Below, piece after piece: positions 1 to 12,200 of a DNA stretch of 64,000 bases. The first letter of the stretch is position 1. Every line of letters starts with the position of its first letter. Made by a program: the position numbers and the translations under genes. The DNA comes from Pseudomonas botevensis (GTDB lineage: Bacteria; Pseudomonadota; Gammaproteobacteria; Pseudomonadales; Pseudomonadaceae): positions 186,001 to 250,000 of the forward strand of contig NZ_JAHTKI010000009.1 in the NCBI RefSeq assembly GCF_019145475.1, in the 5' to 3' direction. The notes under the pieces were generated by a model, which was not told where the DNA came from, ran no database searches, and worked only from the letters and a program-made list of their open reading frames with translations.

Positions 1-2
1 AG

Positions 3-467
3 GTGATCGAAGTCGGCGGTTTGCTGCGTGAGTTGATCGTCGGGCTGGTGGAGCAGGGCGACAGTGGCGAGCCGGCGTACTACGAGGCGCTGGTGGGGCT
101 GGCGTTGCTGGAGCTGAAGCGCGCCAGGCGTTCGCAGTTGAAGATCCCGTTGCCGGACGAGTCCGACCGGCGCCTGATGAATCTGTGCCAGGCGGTGATG
201 GCCGCGCCGTCGCTGGAGATTTCTTTCGAGCAGCACGCGGAAAACGCCGGGGCCAGTGTGCGGACGCTGGCGCGGTTGTTCAAGGAGGGGCTGGGCATGG
301 GCTTCGCCGAATGGCGCCGGCAGGTGCAACTGGCGACGGCAGCGGCGGAGCTGATTCAGGGCGTGGCGGTCAGCAGCATCGCCCGTGAGCTGGGCTACTC
401 GCCAAGCAGTTTCAGCGACATGTTCCGCCGCGAGTTGGGCGTGGCGCCTTCGCAATACACCGCATGA
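3..467 (+). CDS. AraC-family transcriptional regulator, C-terminal part (5' end outside window)
   Basis: The visible 154 residues hold the AraC/XylS double helix-turn-helix DNA-binding domain: the first helix pair lies around residues 60-100 and the second ends in the family's usual tail (IARELGYSPSSFSDMFRREL followed by GVAPSQY). AraC regulators are usually 250-300 residues, and the GTG at position 3 has no visible ribosome-binding site, so I infer that the gene starts upstream of the window and that its N-terminal sensing domain is missing here. It precedes a XapX protein and a quinone-oxidoreductase-like gene on the same strand, which may be its targets. The ligand cannot be told from this fragment. 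Confidence 0.85.
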   Translation: MIEVGGLLRELIVGLVEQGDSGEPAYYEALVGLALLELKRARRSQLKIPLPDESDRRLMNLCQAVMAAPSLEISFEQHAENAGASVRTLARLFKEGLGMGFAEWRRQVQLATAAAELIQGVAVSSIARELGYSPSSFSDMFRRELGVAPSQYTA

Positions 468-586
468 CACCGGCACACACGAACGCTGTGTGAGAGTTGG
501 CCGAAATTCAGAAGTCCTTGGCCGATGCCTTCGGCCACGATTCCCTAGACTTTGCCCATTCCCTTCAAGCGGCGGAGTTTCCCCCC

Positions 587-760
587 ATGAATTACCTGAT
601 TTCGCTGGCCATCGGCCTGGGCGTCGGTCTGTTGTATGGCGCCCTGGATTTTCGTTCTCCCGCACCGCCGGCCATCGCGCTGGTCGGTCTGCTGGGCATG
701 CTGGCCGGTGAGCAGTTGTGGCCGGTGGGGCGGCAACTGGTGGCGGGCTGGTTGTCCTGA
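587..760 (+). CDS. XapX domain protein, small membrane protein
   Basis: A 57-residue protein with two hydrophobic segments (about residues 3-20 and 29-45) separated by a short loop containing RSPAPPAIALVGLLGMLAGE, the hallmark of the XapX family of small inner-membrane proteins. The family function is unknown. The ATG at 587 is chosen because the similarity begins there; the same frame runs open further upstream without a good start. It lies between the AraC regulator and an oxidoreductase, all on one strand, so the three may be co-regulated. XapX genes are often found beside transport or stress genes, but no role can be assigned from sequence. Confidence 0.75.
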   Translation: MNYLISLAIGLGVGLLYGALDFRSPAPPAIALVGLLGMLAGEQLWPVGRQLVAGWLS

Positions 761-789
761 ATTTCTTTTTTCCTTCGGTGGAGATGTCC

Positions 790-1746
790 ATGAAAGCGCT
801 GCAATTCGATAAAACCGGTGATCTGTCCTCCCTGCGCTACGTCGAGGTGCCGACCCCGGTGCCGGCGGCGGATGAAGTGCTGGTGCAGATCAGGGCGGCC
901 GGGCTCAATCCCAGCGACGTGAAAAACGTCCTCGGGCGTTTCCCTTACACCACGCTGCCCCGGATTCCCGGTCGGGATTTCGCCGGGGTGGTGGTGGAAG
1001 GGCCGCAGGCCCTGATCGGTCAGGAAGTCTGGGGAACCGGGCGCGAGCTGGGCTTCTTTGCCGATGGTTCCCACGCGCAGTTCGTCAAACTGCCGGCCAA
1101 TGGCGTGGCACCCAAACCGTCGCACTTGAGTTTTGCCCAGGCGGCGAGCCTCGGGGTTCCGTACACCACGGCGTGGGATGCGCTGGAGCGCAGTCTGGTG
1201 AACGGCGAAACCCGTTTGCTGGTGATCGGTGGCGGGGCGGTGGCGACGGCGGCGCTGGCCCTGGCGAAGGTACGCGGCGCGCAGTTGCTGGCGGCGGCGC
1301 GCCGGCCGGAGCAGGTCAGGGAGTTGCAGGCCCAGGGCTACCCGACGATTCAACTGGATAAGCCCGAAGAGCTTGGCGCGCAGGTCAACGCCGTGTATCA
1401 GGGCGGTGCCGATGTCATCTTCGACACCACCGGTTTCTGGCTGCCGGCCTCGGTCGCCGCGCTGGCGACGTTCGGGCGGATCGCGATCATTGCGGCGCCG
1501 GTGGACGGCCATGTGCAATTGCCGGCGCTGGCGCTGTACCGCAAGGGCGGCTCGGTGGTCGGGATCAACTCGTTGCTGTACGGCGTCGAGGCGTGCGCGG
1601 CGATGCTGGATCAGTTCGGCCGGTTCTTCGACGAAGACCTGCTGCCATTGCCGCAAGGGCTGGTGGAGGCGCCGTTGGCCGAAGGCCTGGTGCGGTATGC
1701 CGAGGTGAATCAGGGCAGCGGGGACAAGGTCATCCTCATCCCTTGA
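790..1746 (+). CDS. Zinc-independent quinone oxidoreductase-like protein (MDR superfamily)
   Basis: A 318-residue medium-chain dehydrogenase/reductase. The N-terminal GroES-like part has the conserved AGLNPSDVKNVLG and PGRDFAGVV segments (about residues 35-70), and the Rossmann part has the LVIGGGAVATAALALAK nucleotide-binding loop (about 145-160). The structural and catalytic zinc cysteines of alcohol dehydrogenases are not visible, so it fits the NADPH:quinone reductase branch. The ATG at 790 sits six bases after GGTGGAG (777-783); the in-frame ATG at 784 touches that motif, so 790 is preferred. The substrate is unknown. A REP palindrome follows the stop codon. Confidence 0.8.
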   Translation: MKALQFDKTGDLSSLRYVEVPTPVPAADEVLVQIRAAGLNPSDVKNVLGRFPYTTLPRIPGRDFAGVVVEGPQALIGQEVWGTGRELGFFADGSHAQFVKLPANGVAPKPSHLSFAQAASLGVPYTTAWDALERSLVNGETRLLVIGGGAVATAALALAKVRGAQLLAAARRPEQVRELQAQGYPTIQLDKPEELGAQVNAVYQGGADVIFDTTGFWLPASVAALATFGRIAIIAAPVDGHVQLPALALYRKGGSVVGINSLLYGVEACAAMLDQFGRFFDEDLLPLPQGLVEAPLAEGLVRYAEVNQGSGDKVILIP

Positions 1747-1769
1747 TTTCAACAACACCCCATAACCCC

Positions 1770-1795
1770 GTGGGAGCGGGCAAGCCCGCTCCCAC
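1770..1795. repeat. REP-type palindrome
   Basis: A perfect 26-bp palindrome built on GTGGGAGCGGGC and its complement, lying between the convergent oxidoreductase and tsx genes. The same core recurs at 17926-18016, 40200-40288 and 63086-63155. Such elements are typical non-coding REP repeats of fluorescent pseudomonads. The stem could also protect mRNA ends or end transcription weakly, although no T-run follows on either strand. Confidence 0.85.
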
Positions 1796-1817
1796 TTGGG
1801 GCAGATCCAAATCCCGT

Positions 1818-2777
1818 TCAGAATTGATACCCGATCCCCGCGTAATACCCCCAGCCGTTGGAGCGGGCGCGGAAATTGCCGTCGCCGAAGTTCAGCTCGC
1901 TGCCGTCCTCCCAGTTGCCGCCGTTGTGGAAGTAACGGCCCACCAGGGTGAAACGCAGATGGGTGAAGGAGTAGAGCAACACGTTGGTCGCCACCGTGGC
2001 ATTGGCGGTGCGCGCCGGGTTGTCCTTGTGCAGGTCCGAGCCGAAATCGAAGTTGGTGAAACCGATGTAGGTCAGTGACGCGCCGTTGCTGAAACTGCTG
2101 ATCGGCACGATGTACTTGAGCTGCGCGCGGTAGCCGTCCCAGGAGTATTCATTGCTGGCGCCATAGTTTTCCCACTGATAACGCCCGTACAGGTTGGCCG
2201 ACAGATTCACCCGCGAGCGGGTATCGATGTCCGTACCGAGGCCGCTGTAGAGCGTGTTGGCGCGATTGGCGCTGTTGCTGCCGTGGTCGTAGATCCAGTC
2301 GAACGCCACATACCATTCCTTGAACGGACCGATGGCCAGGCTGCGGCCGGCGAGGTAGTCGATGGAGATGCGCGGCTCGTGTTCCATGAACACCGGTGAG
2401 CCGTGATCCCACACGCCTTTGTCGTGGCTGTTGCCAATGTTGAAGATTTTCGGAATGTCGATGTAGCCGTACAGCTCGAACGGGCCTTTGCGTCCGAAGT
2501 ATTCGTATTCAAGGTAGATGTCATCAGCCGGTTGCGGGCCGAAGCTGATGTCCTTGCTGCCGATCAGGGTCAGGTCCTGGTTGTACCAGTCCGACAGGTA
2601 CGCGCCTTTTTTCGGCGGGCTGGCCTCGGGGCTGAGGGTTTCGCCCTGGGCGGACTCGTCGGCGGGGGCGGGTTGCGCCAGGACGCCGTGGCTGAGAAAT
2701 CCGGTAACGCCGGCCAGTAGCAAGGAAACAGCGACAGTGCGCACGCCATGAGGGCGGCGGCAGGAAGAAACGTGCAT
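1818..2777 (-). CDS. tsx: Nucleoside-specific outer membrane channel (Tsx/OmpK family)
   Basis: A 319-residue secreted beta-barrel protein. A signal peptide of about 35 residues (hydrophobic AVSLLLAGVTGFLSHGVLA, likely cut after VLA) precedes a Pro/Ala/Glu linker and then the Tsx/OmpK barrel with YLSDWYNQDLTLIGS, YLEYEYFGRKGPFELYGYID and FDWIYDHGSNSANR. The chain ends in aromatic GYQF, as usual for proteins inserted by the BAM machinery. Tsx proteins pass nucleosides across the outer membrane. AAAGGA stands seven bases before the ATG. An 18-bp LacI/PurR-like palindrome lies about 80 bp upstream of the start, suggesting control by a purine- or ribose-sensing repressor (inference). Confidence 0.87.
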   Translation of the reverse strand: MHVSSCRRPHGVRTVAVSLLLAGVTGFLSHGVLAQPAPADESAQGETLSPEASPPKKGAYLSDWYNQDLTLIGSKDISFGPQPADDIYLEYEYFGRKGPFELYGYIDIPKIFNIGNSHDKGVWDHGSPVFMEHEPRISIDYLAGRSLAIGPFKEWYVAFDWIYDHGSNSANRANTLYSGLGTDIDTRSRVNLSANLYGRYQWENYGASNEYSWDGYRAQLKYIVPISSFSNGASLTYIGFTNFDFGSDLHKDNPARTANATVATNVLLYSFTHLRFTLVGRYFHNGGNWEDGSELNFGDGNFRARSNGWGYYAGIGYQF

Positions 2778-3275
2778 TCAAAGTCCTTTTTGCAGATCAA
2801 GGCCCGGATTTCCCTGGCCTGTACGGTTTTGTTACGAAAATGTCGGCATCAACACTGCGCAAACGTTTGCACAAGCCGTACCAATTTCTTCAAAGCGCTG
2901 AAAGTTCGATCTTTTTACGGATTTTTCTGACAGAGCGGTCATCTTCTTTTGCGTCTTTTGGAAGCGCACCTGTTCGCGAAGATACCGGTTCAGAAACATT
3001 GTGTTTCACGGCTGAAGCGCTTTTGCGAGCGACTCCGCTCCCACACCGAATCCCTGCGCAAGCCCATGAATCCGGGACTTGGATCCTTATTCCGGAATCT
3101 TCCTACACCAAAGTATTAATGCCATTTAACCAATGCCCCATTGCAGGGCGTCTACTAGCGTGTGTCGGGAATGACACGGTTTTGTGATGACCGTCGCAGT
3201 CTTGATTCGCGTGTGGAATAAGCGTTTCGGGTACACGCGCTCAAGGAAGAATTTGGCCACGACAAGGAGTAGCCC
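2778..3275. other. 498-bp divergent intergenic region, tsx / autotransporter
   Basis: This gap separates tsx (leftward) from the giant autotransporter (rightward). It holds the palindrome at 2856-2873, a degraded REP-like segment around 3020-3053 (GCGACTCCGCTCCCACA), a small inverted repeat GTGTC/GACAC (3162-3177), and an AAGGAG ribosome-binding site (3264-3269) six bases before the autotransporter's GTG. I see no convincing ORF or RNA gene. A plain sigma-70 promoter for the autotransporter could not be placed with confidence. Confidence 0.6.
2856..2873. promoter_or_regulatory. Candidate LacI-family (RbsR/PurR-like) operator upstream of tsx
   Basis: TGCGCAAACGTTTGCACA is an inverted repeat with 16 of 18 symmetric positions, centred on the AACGTT core typical of LacI-family operators and close to PurR/RbsR boxes (GCAAACGTTTGC). 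It lies about 80 bp before tsx, read leftward. A nucleoside channel fits control by a ribose or purine regulator. No regulator gene is in the window, so the link is inferred. Confidence 0.5.
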
Positions 3276-6200
3276 GTGCAAGCAAGGTCCGGTATTGCCC
3301 TCGTTTCGCGTTTTTCCCCTCTTTCCCTTGCTGTGCAACTGAGCATTGCCGGATTGCTGTTCGGCGGCGTGAGTGCGCCGGCGCAGGCCACCTGCTCCAC
3401 GGCCGGGTCGATCGTGACCTGTACCGGCGTGCCAAGCCTGCCGCTGTTTCTCAACAACTTCACCAGCCCCAGCAACAACCTGACGGTCAACGTCAACAGC
3501 GGGGCGCAGATGAACGCGACCCTCGGCGGCAGGGTGCTGGACCTGACCGGGGTCAACGTCACCCTGAACAACTCCGGGACCATCGACCCGGCGCTGCTCG
3601 GCCTGGTGTCGGTGCTCAGCGGCGGTGCCTTTGTCGGCTCCGGGCTGACCAGCACGGTCAGCGTGCTCAACAATGCCAGCGGCATCATGCGCGGCACCGG
3701 GATGTTGCTCGGGCTGAACCTCACCAGTGTCGATGGCCTGGCACTCGGGGTGAATAACGCCGGCGGCGGCACCACCAGTATCACCAACAACGGCACCATT
3801 ACCTCGACCGGGCTGTCGATCGGCGGCATCACCCTGGCGGATACGCCGGTGATCGGGGTATGGGGTGGTTCGCAAGTCAACCTGACCAACAGCAGCTCGG
3901 GGACGATCAACGGGCGTATTGCCTTCGAAACCTCGGCGGGCGGCAACACCTTCATCAACGCCGGTTCCATCACCGGCGGCGTGTCGATGGGCGCGAGCAG
4001 CGCCAACACCTTTACGGCGGTGACCGGGTCGAGCGTCAATGTGGGGGACGGGATTCAGGTGACGGTGGGCCTCGGTGGCCTGCTTAACGTCAACCTGACG
4101 TTTGCCCCGACCGGGAAAGTCGACGGCGGTGCCGGCGGCGTCAACAGCCTGGTGCTGCAAAACCCGCTGGGTATCGGCGGCGGCACGACGGGCGTAGGCA
4201 CGGCGTCGAGCGCCACCTACATCAACTTCAACAACCTGGCCATCAACAGCGGTACTTGGACCTTGCAGGGGCCACTGGTCAGCGGCGCTACCACCATCAA
4301 TGGTGGTCTGGCGCAGTTCAACGACAACGCCACCTTCGGCAGCGGCATCCTCACGGTCAACGGCGGGATCCTGCAGGCCAGCACCGGCGGGCTGACGCTG
4401 TCGAACCTGATCACCGTTGGCACCAATGGCCTGACGGTGCAGGGCGGTAACGACCTGACCCTGGGCAGCGTGCTGTCTGGTGTCGGCGGCCTGACCAAGA
4501 CCGGTGCCGGGCAGTTGACCCTCAGCACCGCCAACACCTACGGCGGTGCCACTACGCTCAATGGCGGCACGGTGGCGTTGGGCAATAACCTGGCGTTGAG
4601 CAGCGGCGCGATCAACGTCACGGGCGCTTCGACGCTGTCGGCACCGGGCACCCTCAACCTGAGCAACGCCATCAGCCTTGGCGCTGGCCTGACCACTTCC
4701 GGTGCCGGGGCGCTGACCCTGTCCGGTCTGCTCACCGGCAGCAGCGGCCTGACCAAGACCGGCAGCGGCAGCCTGACCCTCAGCGGCGCCAACACTGGCT
4801 ACAGCGGCACCACCGCGCTGAACGCCGGCACTTTGCTGGTCACCAACAACAATTCGCTGGGCAGCGGCGCGCTCAACACCGCCGCCGGCACCAGCCTGGA
4901 CAGCACCGCCAACGTCAGCCTGAGCAACAACATCGGCATGATCGGCGCACTGAGCGTGCTGGGCAGCAATGCCCTGACCCTGGCCGGCGTGCTGTCCGGC
5001 ACCGGTTCGATCACCAAGAGCGGCACGGCCAGCCTGACCCTGACCGGCAACAACACCAACAGCGGCATCACCGCGCTCAACGCCGGCAGTCTGTTCGTCG
5101 GCAGCAACACGGCTCTCGGCACTGGCGCCTTGAACACCGCCGCCGGCACCACCCTGGATGCGACCGCTGCGGTGGCGCTGGCCAACGCCATCAACGTGGC
5201 CGCCAACCTGACCATCGGCGGCACTCAGGCGCTGACCCTCAACGGGGTCATCGCCGGCGCGGGGGGCCTGATCAAGAACGGCACCGCCGCCCTGACGCTG
5301 GGCAACACCAACACGTTCATCGGTAACACCGCGCTGAATGCCGGTACGCTGATCCTCGCCGCCAACAACGCGCTGGGCAGCGGCACCCTCAACACAGCGG
5401 CCGGTACGACGCTGGATGCCAGCACCGCCGTCAGCCTGAACAGCGCCATCGCGCTGGCCGGCAACCTGAACATCGGCGGCAGCGCCAACCTGACCCTCGG
5501 CGGCGTGATCAGCGGCAACGGCGGGCTGACCAAAAACGGCAGCGCCAACCTGATCCTCGGCAGCGCCAACAGCTTCCTCGCCGGCACCACCCTCAACGCC
5601 GGCACCCTGACCGTCGGCAATGCCGCTTCGCTCGGTGCGGGTGACCTCACCGTCGGCGGCGTGGCGACGCTGGACAGCAACGCGTCGATCACGCTGGCCA
5701 ACAACGTTGTGCTCAACGACACCCTGCGCATCGGCGGCAGCAATGCGCTGACGCTGGGCGGCGTGGTCAGTGGCACCAATCAACTGGTGAAAAACGGCAG
5801 TGCCAACCTGAGCCTGACCGGCGCCAACACCTATCAGGGCGGCACCACCCTGAATGCCGGCACCCTCACCGTCGGCAACAACGCCGCGCTCGGCACCGGC
5901 CTGTTGTCGGTGGAAGGGGCGGGCAGCCTGGTCAGCAGCGGCAACGTCACGTTGAGCAATGCGATCAACCTCAATGCGACCCTCACCACCGGTGGCGCCA
6001 ATCCGCTGACTCTGGGCGGCGTCATCAGCGGCGGCAGCGGCCTGATCAAGACCGGTGCGTCGACCCTGACCCTCAACGGCAGCAACACCTACAGCGGCAC
6101 CACCGCGCTGAACGCCGGTTCGCTGATCGTCGGCTCCAACACCGCGCTCGGCACCGGCGTGTTGAACGCGGCCAACGGCACCACGCTGGATGCCGGGGCG

Positions 6201-9200
6201 GCGGTGTCTCTGGCGAACAACGTCAACGTCGCCGGCACCCTGACCGTCGGCGGCAGCAATGCCTTGACCCTCGGCGGCGTGGTCGCCGGGGTCGGCGGGC
6301 TGACCAAAAATGGCGCGGCCGACCTGACCCTCAACGGCGCCAACACCTACTTCGGCAACACCGCGCTGAACGCCGGCAAACTGATCGTCGGCAGCAACAC
6401 CGCGCTCGGCAGCGGCACACTCAATGCCGCCGCCAACACCACGCTGGACAGCAACACCGCTGTCAGCCTCGGCAACGCGGTGAACCTGGCCGGTGCCCTG
6501 AACGTGGGAGGCTCGGCCGACCTGACCCTGACCGGACTGGTCAATGGCGCCGGCAGCCTGGTGAAAAACGGCAGCGCCAATCTGATCCTCAACGCGGCCA
6601 ACGGCTTCCTCGGCGGCACCACGCTGAACGCCGGCACGCTGACGGTCGGCAACAGTTCCGCGCTGGGTTCCGGGGCACTGACGGTCGGTGGCGCGGCGAC
6701 GCTGGACAGCAATTCGCCGCTGGTCAATCTGACCAACAACGTCGCGCTCAATGCGGCGCTGACCGTTGGCGGCACGCAGAATCTCGCCCTCGGCGGCGTG
6801 ATCAGCGGTACGGGCGCGCTGGTGAAAAACGGGGCGTCCGAGCTGACCCTCAACGGCGTCAACACGTTCCAGGGCGGCACTACGCTCAACGCCGGCACGC
6901 TGACCCTTGGCACCTCCAGCGCACTGGGCAGCGGCGGCCTGACCGTCGGCGGCGCGGCAACCCTGGACAACAGTTCGGCGTTCAGCCTCGGCAACAACGT
7001 CACCCTCAACGCCGGGCTGACCCTGGCCGGCAACAACGACCTGACGTTCGGTGGGGTGATCGACGGCGCCGGCAGCCTGATCAAAAACGGTCTGGCGGAC
7101 TTGACCCTGTCGGGCAGCAACACCTTCACCGGGGCGCTGAACATCGTCTCCGGCAGCGTCACTACGCTCAACACCAATGCGCTGGGCAACACCTCCGGGG
7201 TCAATATCGGCGCGGGTGCCGGCCTCAACCTCGGCAGCAGCGCCAGTCTTGCGGCATTGACCGGCAGCGGCAGTGTGCAGACCAGCGTCGGCACCACGCT
7301 GATCGTGGGCGGCGTCAGCAGCACCAGCACGTTCGACGGCGATATCAGTGGCGGCGGCGGTCTGACCAAGGTCGGCACCGGCACCCTCAACCTCACCGGG
7401 ATCAGCGGCCTGACCGGCAACACCACGGTCAACGGCGGCACCCTGAACCTCAGTGGTTCGCTGGCCAGCACTCAGGTCAACGTCAACAGCGGCGGCAGCG
7501 TGACCGGTTCCGGATCGATGCTCGGCACCCTGAACGTCAACACTGGCGGCACGCTGGCACTGGCCTCGGGCAGCAATCTGTCCGCCGGTTCGCTGGTGCT
7601 GGGCGCGGGCAGCAATGTCGATGTGCAGCTTGGCGCGCCGTCCACCACGTCGCTGATGAACGTCGGCGGCAACCTGACCCTCAACGGCAATCTCAATGTC
7701 ACTGATGCCGGTGGTTTCGGCGTCGGTGTCTATCGTCTGTTCAACTACACCGGTGCGCTGACCGATCTGGGCCTGGATGTCGCCAGCGTGCCGGTCGGTT
7801 TCGGCCTCGGTGATCTGGTGGTACAGACCGGGGTCGCCAATCAGATCAACATTCAAGTCTCGGCCCCGAACGTCAACATCCGCTACTGGGACGGCAGCCA
7901 GACTGTCGCGAACGGTTCGGTGGATGGCGGCACGGGCAACTGGACCGCAGTCGGCACCAACTGGACTAACGCCAACGGTACGCTGAACCAGACCTGGGCC
8001 GGCGACTTCGCGGTGTTCCAGGGCACGGCCGGCACCGTGACGGTGGACGGTACGCAGCTGTTCACCGGCCTGCAGTTCATGGTCGATGGCTACAACCTGG
8101 TCAACGGTACGGCGGGGCTGCTGACGGCGGTAAACGGCACCGGTGGCACTACGGCCGTGCGGGTCGATCCGGGCGTGACCGCGACCATCGGCGTCAATAT
8201 CGATGGCAGCGGCATTCTCAACAAACTCGACACCGGCACCCTGGTGCTCAACGGCGCCAACACCTACAGCGGCGGCACCGCGCTGGACGGTGGCAAAATC
8301 GTCGTCGGCAGCAACACCGCGCTGGGCAGCGGTCAACTGACCGCCAATGCCGGCACGCAACTGGACAGCAATACCGCCGTCATCCTGAACAACGCGGTGG
8401 CGCTCAACGGCAATCTCACCGTGGTCGGCAGCAATGCGCTGACCCTTAACGGGGTGGTTGGCGGCACCGGTGGCCTGATCAAGAACGGCACCGCAAACCT
8501 GACTCTCGGCGGCAACAACTCGTTCATCGGTCCGGTGGCGCTGAATGCCGGCGGACTGATCCTGGCGTCGAACTCCGCGCTGGGTTCGGCCACGCTGAAC
8601 GCAGCGAACGGCACCACACTGGACGCCAGCGTCGCCGTGAGCGCCGGCAACACGATCAATCTCGCGGGCAACCTCGGGATTGTCGGCAGCAATGGGCTGA
8701 CCCTCGACGGCACGATCAGCGGCGCCGGCAGCCTGACCAAGAACGGTGCGGCCAACCTGACTCTCAACGGCAGCAACAACTTCCTTGGCGGCGTGACCCT
8801 GAATGCCGGCACCCTGACCGCCGGCAGCAACACCGCCATCGGCCTGGGTAATCTCACCGTGGGCGGCGCCTCGACACTGGACAGCAACAGCGCGCTGACC
8901 CTGGCCAACAACGTCGTGCTCAACGCCAACCTGACCAATGCCGGCAGCAGCGACCTGACCCTCGGCGGTATTGTCAGCGGCGCCGGTGGGCTGGTGAAAA
9001 ACGGCGCATCAAACCTGACCCTCAATGGCGCCAATACTTACAGCGGTGGCACCACGCTGAACGCCGGCACCTTGACTGTCGGTTCTTCGGGCGCATTGGG
9101 CAGTGGTGTTTTGAATGCAGCAGGTGATTCGACCCTCGACAACAGCACGCCGCTGGTGCTGGCCAACGACGTCACCGTCAGTGCCAACCTGACGGTCGCC

Positions 9201-12200
9201 GGCAACAACAATCTGACGCTGGGCGGGGTGATCGGCGGGACCGGTACGCTGACCAAAAATGGCCTGTCGGATCTGACCCTTTCCGGCACCAACACCTTCA
9301 GCGGCGGCTTCGATGTGGCAAGCGGCAGCCTGACTACGCTCAGCAGTGGCGCGCTGGGCAACGGTGCCGGGGTCAATCTCGGAGTAGGGGCGGCGCTCAA
9401 CCTCGGTGCTTCGGCAACCATCGACAGACTGACCGGCAACGGCACCGCAACCGTCGGTGCCGGCGATACCCTGAGCATTGGCAATAACACCTTGAGCAAT
9501 GCTTACTACGGCGTCATCAGCGGCAGCGGCAGTTTGACCAAGCTCGGTAGCAACACGTTGACCCTCGTCGGACTCAACACCATCAGCGGCGACACCAACG
9601 TCAACGCCGGCACCTTGCTGGTCAACGGCTCGCTGGACAGCGCCAACGTGCTGGTCAACAGCGGCGGCACCCTCGGCGGCAACGGCAGCCTGACCGGCGC
9701 GGTGAGTGTGGCCGATGGCGGTCATCTGACGCTGTCCACCGGCAACGTGCTGTCGGTGAATTCGCTGGTACTCAACGCCAACTCCAATCTGGATGTCGGC
9801 CTCGGCGCACCGGTCTCCGGTGGCGGCAGCGCGCTGCTCAATGTCGGCGGCAACCTGACCCTCGAAGGCACCCTCAATGTCAGTGACATCGGCGGGTTCG
9901 GCAGCGGTGTCTACCGGATCATCAACTACACCGGCGGCCTGACCGACAACGGCCTATTGATCGGCAGCGTGCCGGGCAGCGTGACGCCGGGCGATCTGCA
10001 ACTGCAAACCAACATCGGCAACCAGATCAACCTGCTGGTCACTGCGCCGGGCGTCACTGTGCAGTTCTGGGACGGCAGCCAGCTCGCGCCTAACGGCTCG
10101 ATCGACGGCGGCAGCGGCACCTGGGGCGGCAGCAACACCAACTGGACCAACGTCGATGGCACGCTGAACCAGACCTGGGCCAACAGCTTCGCGGTGTTCC
10201 AGGGCACGGCCGGCACCGTGACCGTCAACGGCACGCAAAACATCACCGGACTGCAATTCGTCACCGATGGCTACAGCCTGCAGAACGGCACGGCGGGGGC
10301 GCTGAATCTGGTCAACGGCTCACTGGGCAACGCCACCGTGCGGGTCGACCCGAACGTCACGGCCACCCTCGGCGTGGCGCTCAACGGCAGCGGTATCCTC
10401 GGCAAATACGACGCCGGCACCCTGGTGCTCAACGCCGCCAACGGCTACACCGGCGGCACTGCGCTCAACGGCGGCAAACTGGTGGTCGGCAACGACGCAG
10501 CCCTCGGCACCGGTGTGTTGACCGCTGCCAACGGCACCGCGCTCGACAGCAACAGCGCCGTCAGCCTCGCCAACGCCGTGGTGCTCAATGGTGGCCTGAC
10601 TGTCGCCGGCAGCAATGCCCTGAGCCTGGGCGGCGTGGTCAGCGGCAGTGGCAGCCTGATCAAGACGGGTGCTTCGAGCCTGACCCTCAGCGGCAACAAC
10701 ACCTACAGCGGCGGCACCCAGCTCTCCGCTGGTTCGCTGATTCTGGGCAACAACAGCGCGATCAGCAGCGGTGCGCTGAGCGTGCTTGGCAACGCCACGC
10801 TCGACAGCACCTCCGCGCTGCAACTGGCGAACGCGATCAACCTCGGCGCGCAACTGACCCTCGCCGGCAACCAGGACGCCACGCTGATCGGCGCCATCAC
10901 CGGCAGCGGCAGTCTGCTGAAAAACGGCAGTGCGAATCTCGTGCTCAGCGGTGCCAACAGCTACAGCGGCGGCACCACGCTGAACGGCGGCAGTACCCGT
11001 GGCGATACCAGCAGCCTGCAAGGGGCGATCGTCAACAACGCGGTGCTGACCTTCGAACAGAACGCCGATGGCAGTTACACCGGCAACCTCACCGGCACTG
11101 GCACGCTGAACAAAACCGGCACCGGGCAATTGCTCCTGACCGGCAATAACGGCTTCACCGGCAACACGTCGGTGCAGGCCGGCACGCTGCGGGTCAATGG
11201 CGTGCTCGACAGCGCCATTGTCAACGTCGCCAGCGGGGCGAAGATCGGCGGCAGCGGCAATCTCGCCGGGGCGGTGCAACTGGCGAGTGGCGCGACATTG
11301 CTCGGCGGTGGCGGCGCGACGCCGTTGTCGGTCGGTTCGCTGGCGCTGTCCTCGGGGACCAACCTGGACTTCAGTCTCGGTTCGGCGGCCAGTTCCACCA
11401 CCGTGGTCAACGTCGCCGGCAACCTGACCCTCGACGGCACACTGAACATCGCCAATGCGGGCGGCTTCGGCACCGGGGTCTATCAACTGTTCAGTTACGG
11501 CGGCACCCTGACCGACAACGGTCTGGTGTACGGCAGCCTGCCGGTTTCGGCGGCCAACCTGACCTTGCAGACCGCCATCGCCAACCAGATCAACCTGCTG
11601 GTGCAAGGCACCCCGGGCGAGGTGCAGTTCTGGAACGGCGGCAAGACCAATCCTGACGGCAGCATCGGCGGCGGCAGCGGCGTGTGGGGGCCTGGCACCA
11701 ACTGGACCGACCCGACCGGCACCCAGGCACAGGGCTCGAGCGGTCAGTTCGCGGTGTTTGGCGGGCAGGGCGGGACGGTCAGCGTGGTCGGCAACCAGCA
11801 CTTCACCGGGTTGCAGTTCCTGGCGAGCGGCTACAGTCTGACGCCAGGTGCGGGCGGCACGCTGACCCCGGTCAACGGCCCGGATGGCAGCCTCGCGCCC
11901 GTGCGGGTGAATGCCGGGGCAGGCACGGAAATCGGTGTGCCGCTGGTGGGCAGTGGCGGTATCGAGAAACTCGACTCCGGCACCTTGATTCTCAGCGGCG
12001 CCAACACCTACAGCGGTGGCACCACGGTCAGCGGCGGTACGCTGGTCGGTAACACCACCAGTCTGCAAGGCAACATCCTCAACAACGCGGCGCTGGTGTT
12101 CCAGCAGAACGTCGACGGTCGGTTCAACGGTCGCCTCAGCGGGACTGGCGCGATTGCCAAGCAGGGCACCGGTACGTTGTTGCTGACGGGCGATCAACCG

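Noticed and set aside
3126..8360. 1,744-codon open frame on the minus strand opposite the autotransporter
   Set aside because: It is a composition effect: the repeated GC-rich, Ala/Gly/Thr/Asn-rich passenger lacks stop codons on the other strand. Its translation is low-complexity with no domain, and it has no ribosome-binding site.
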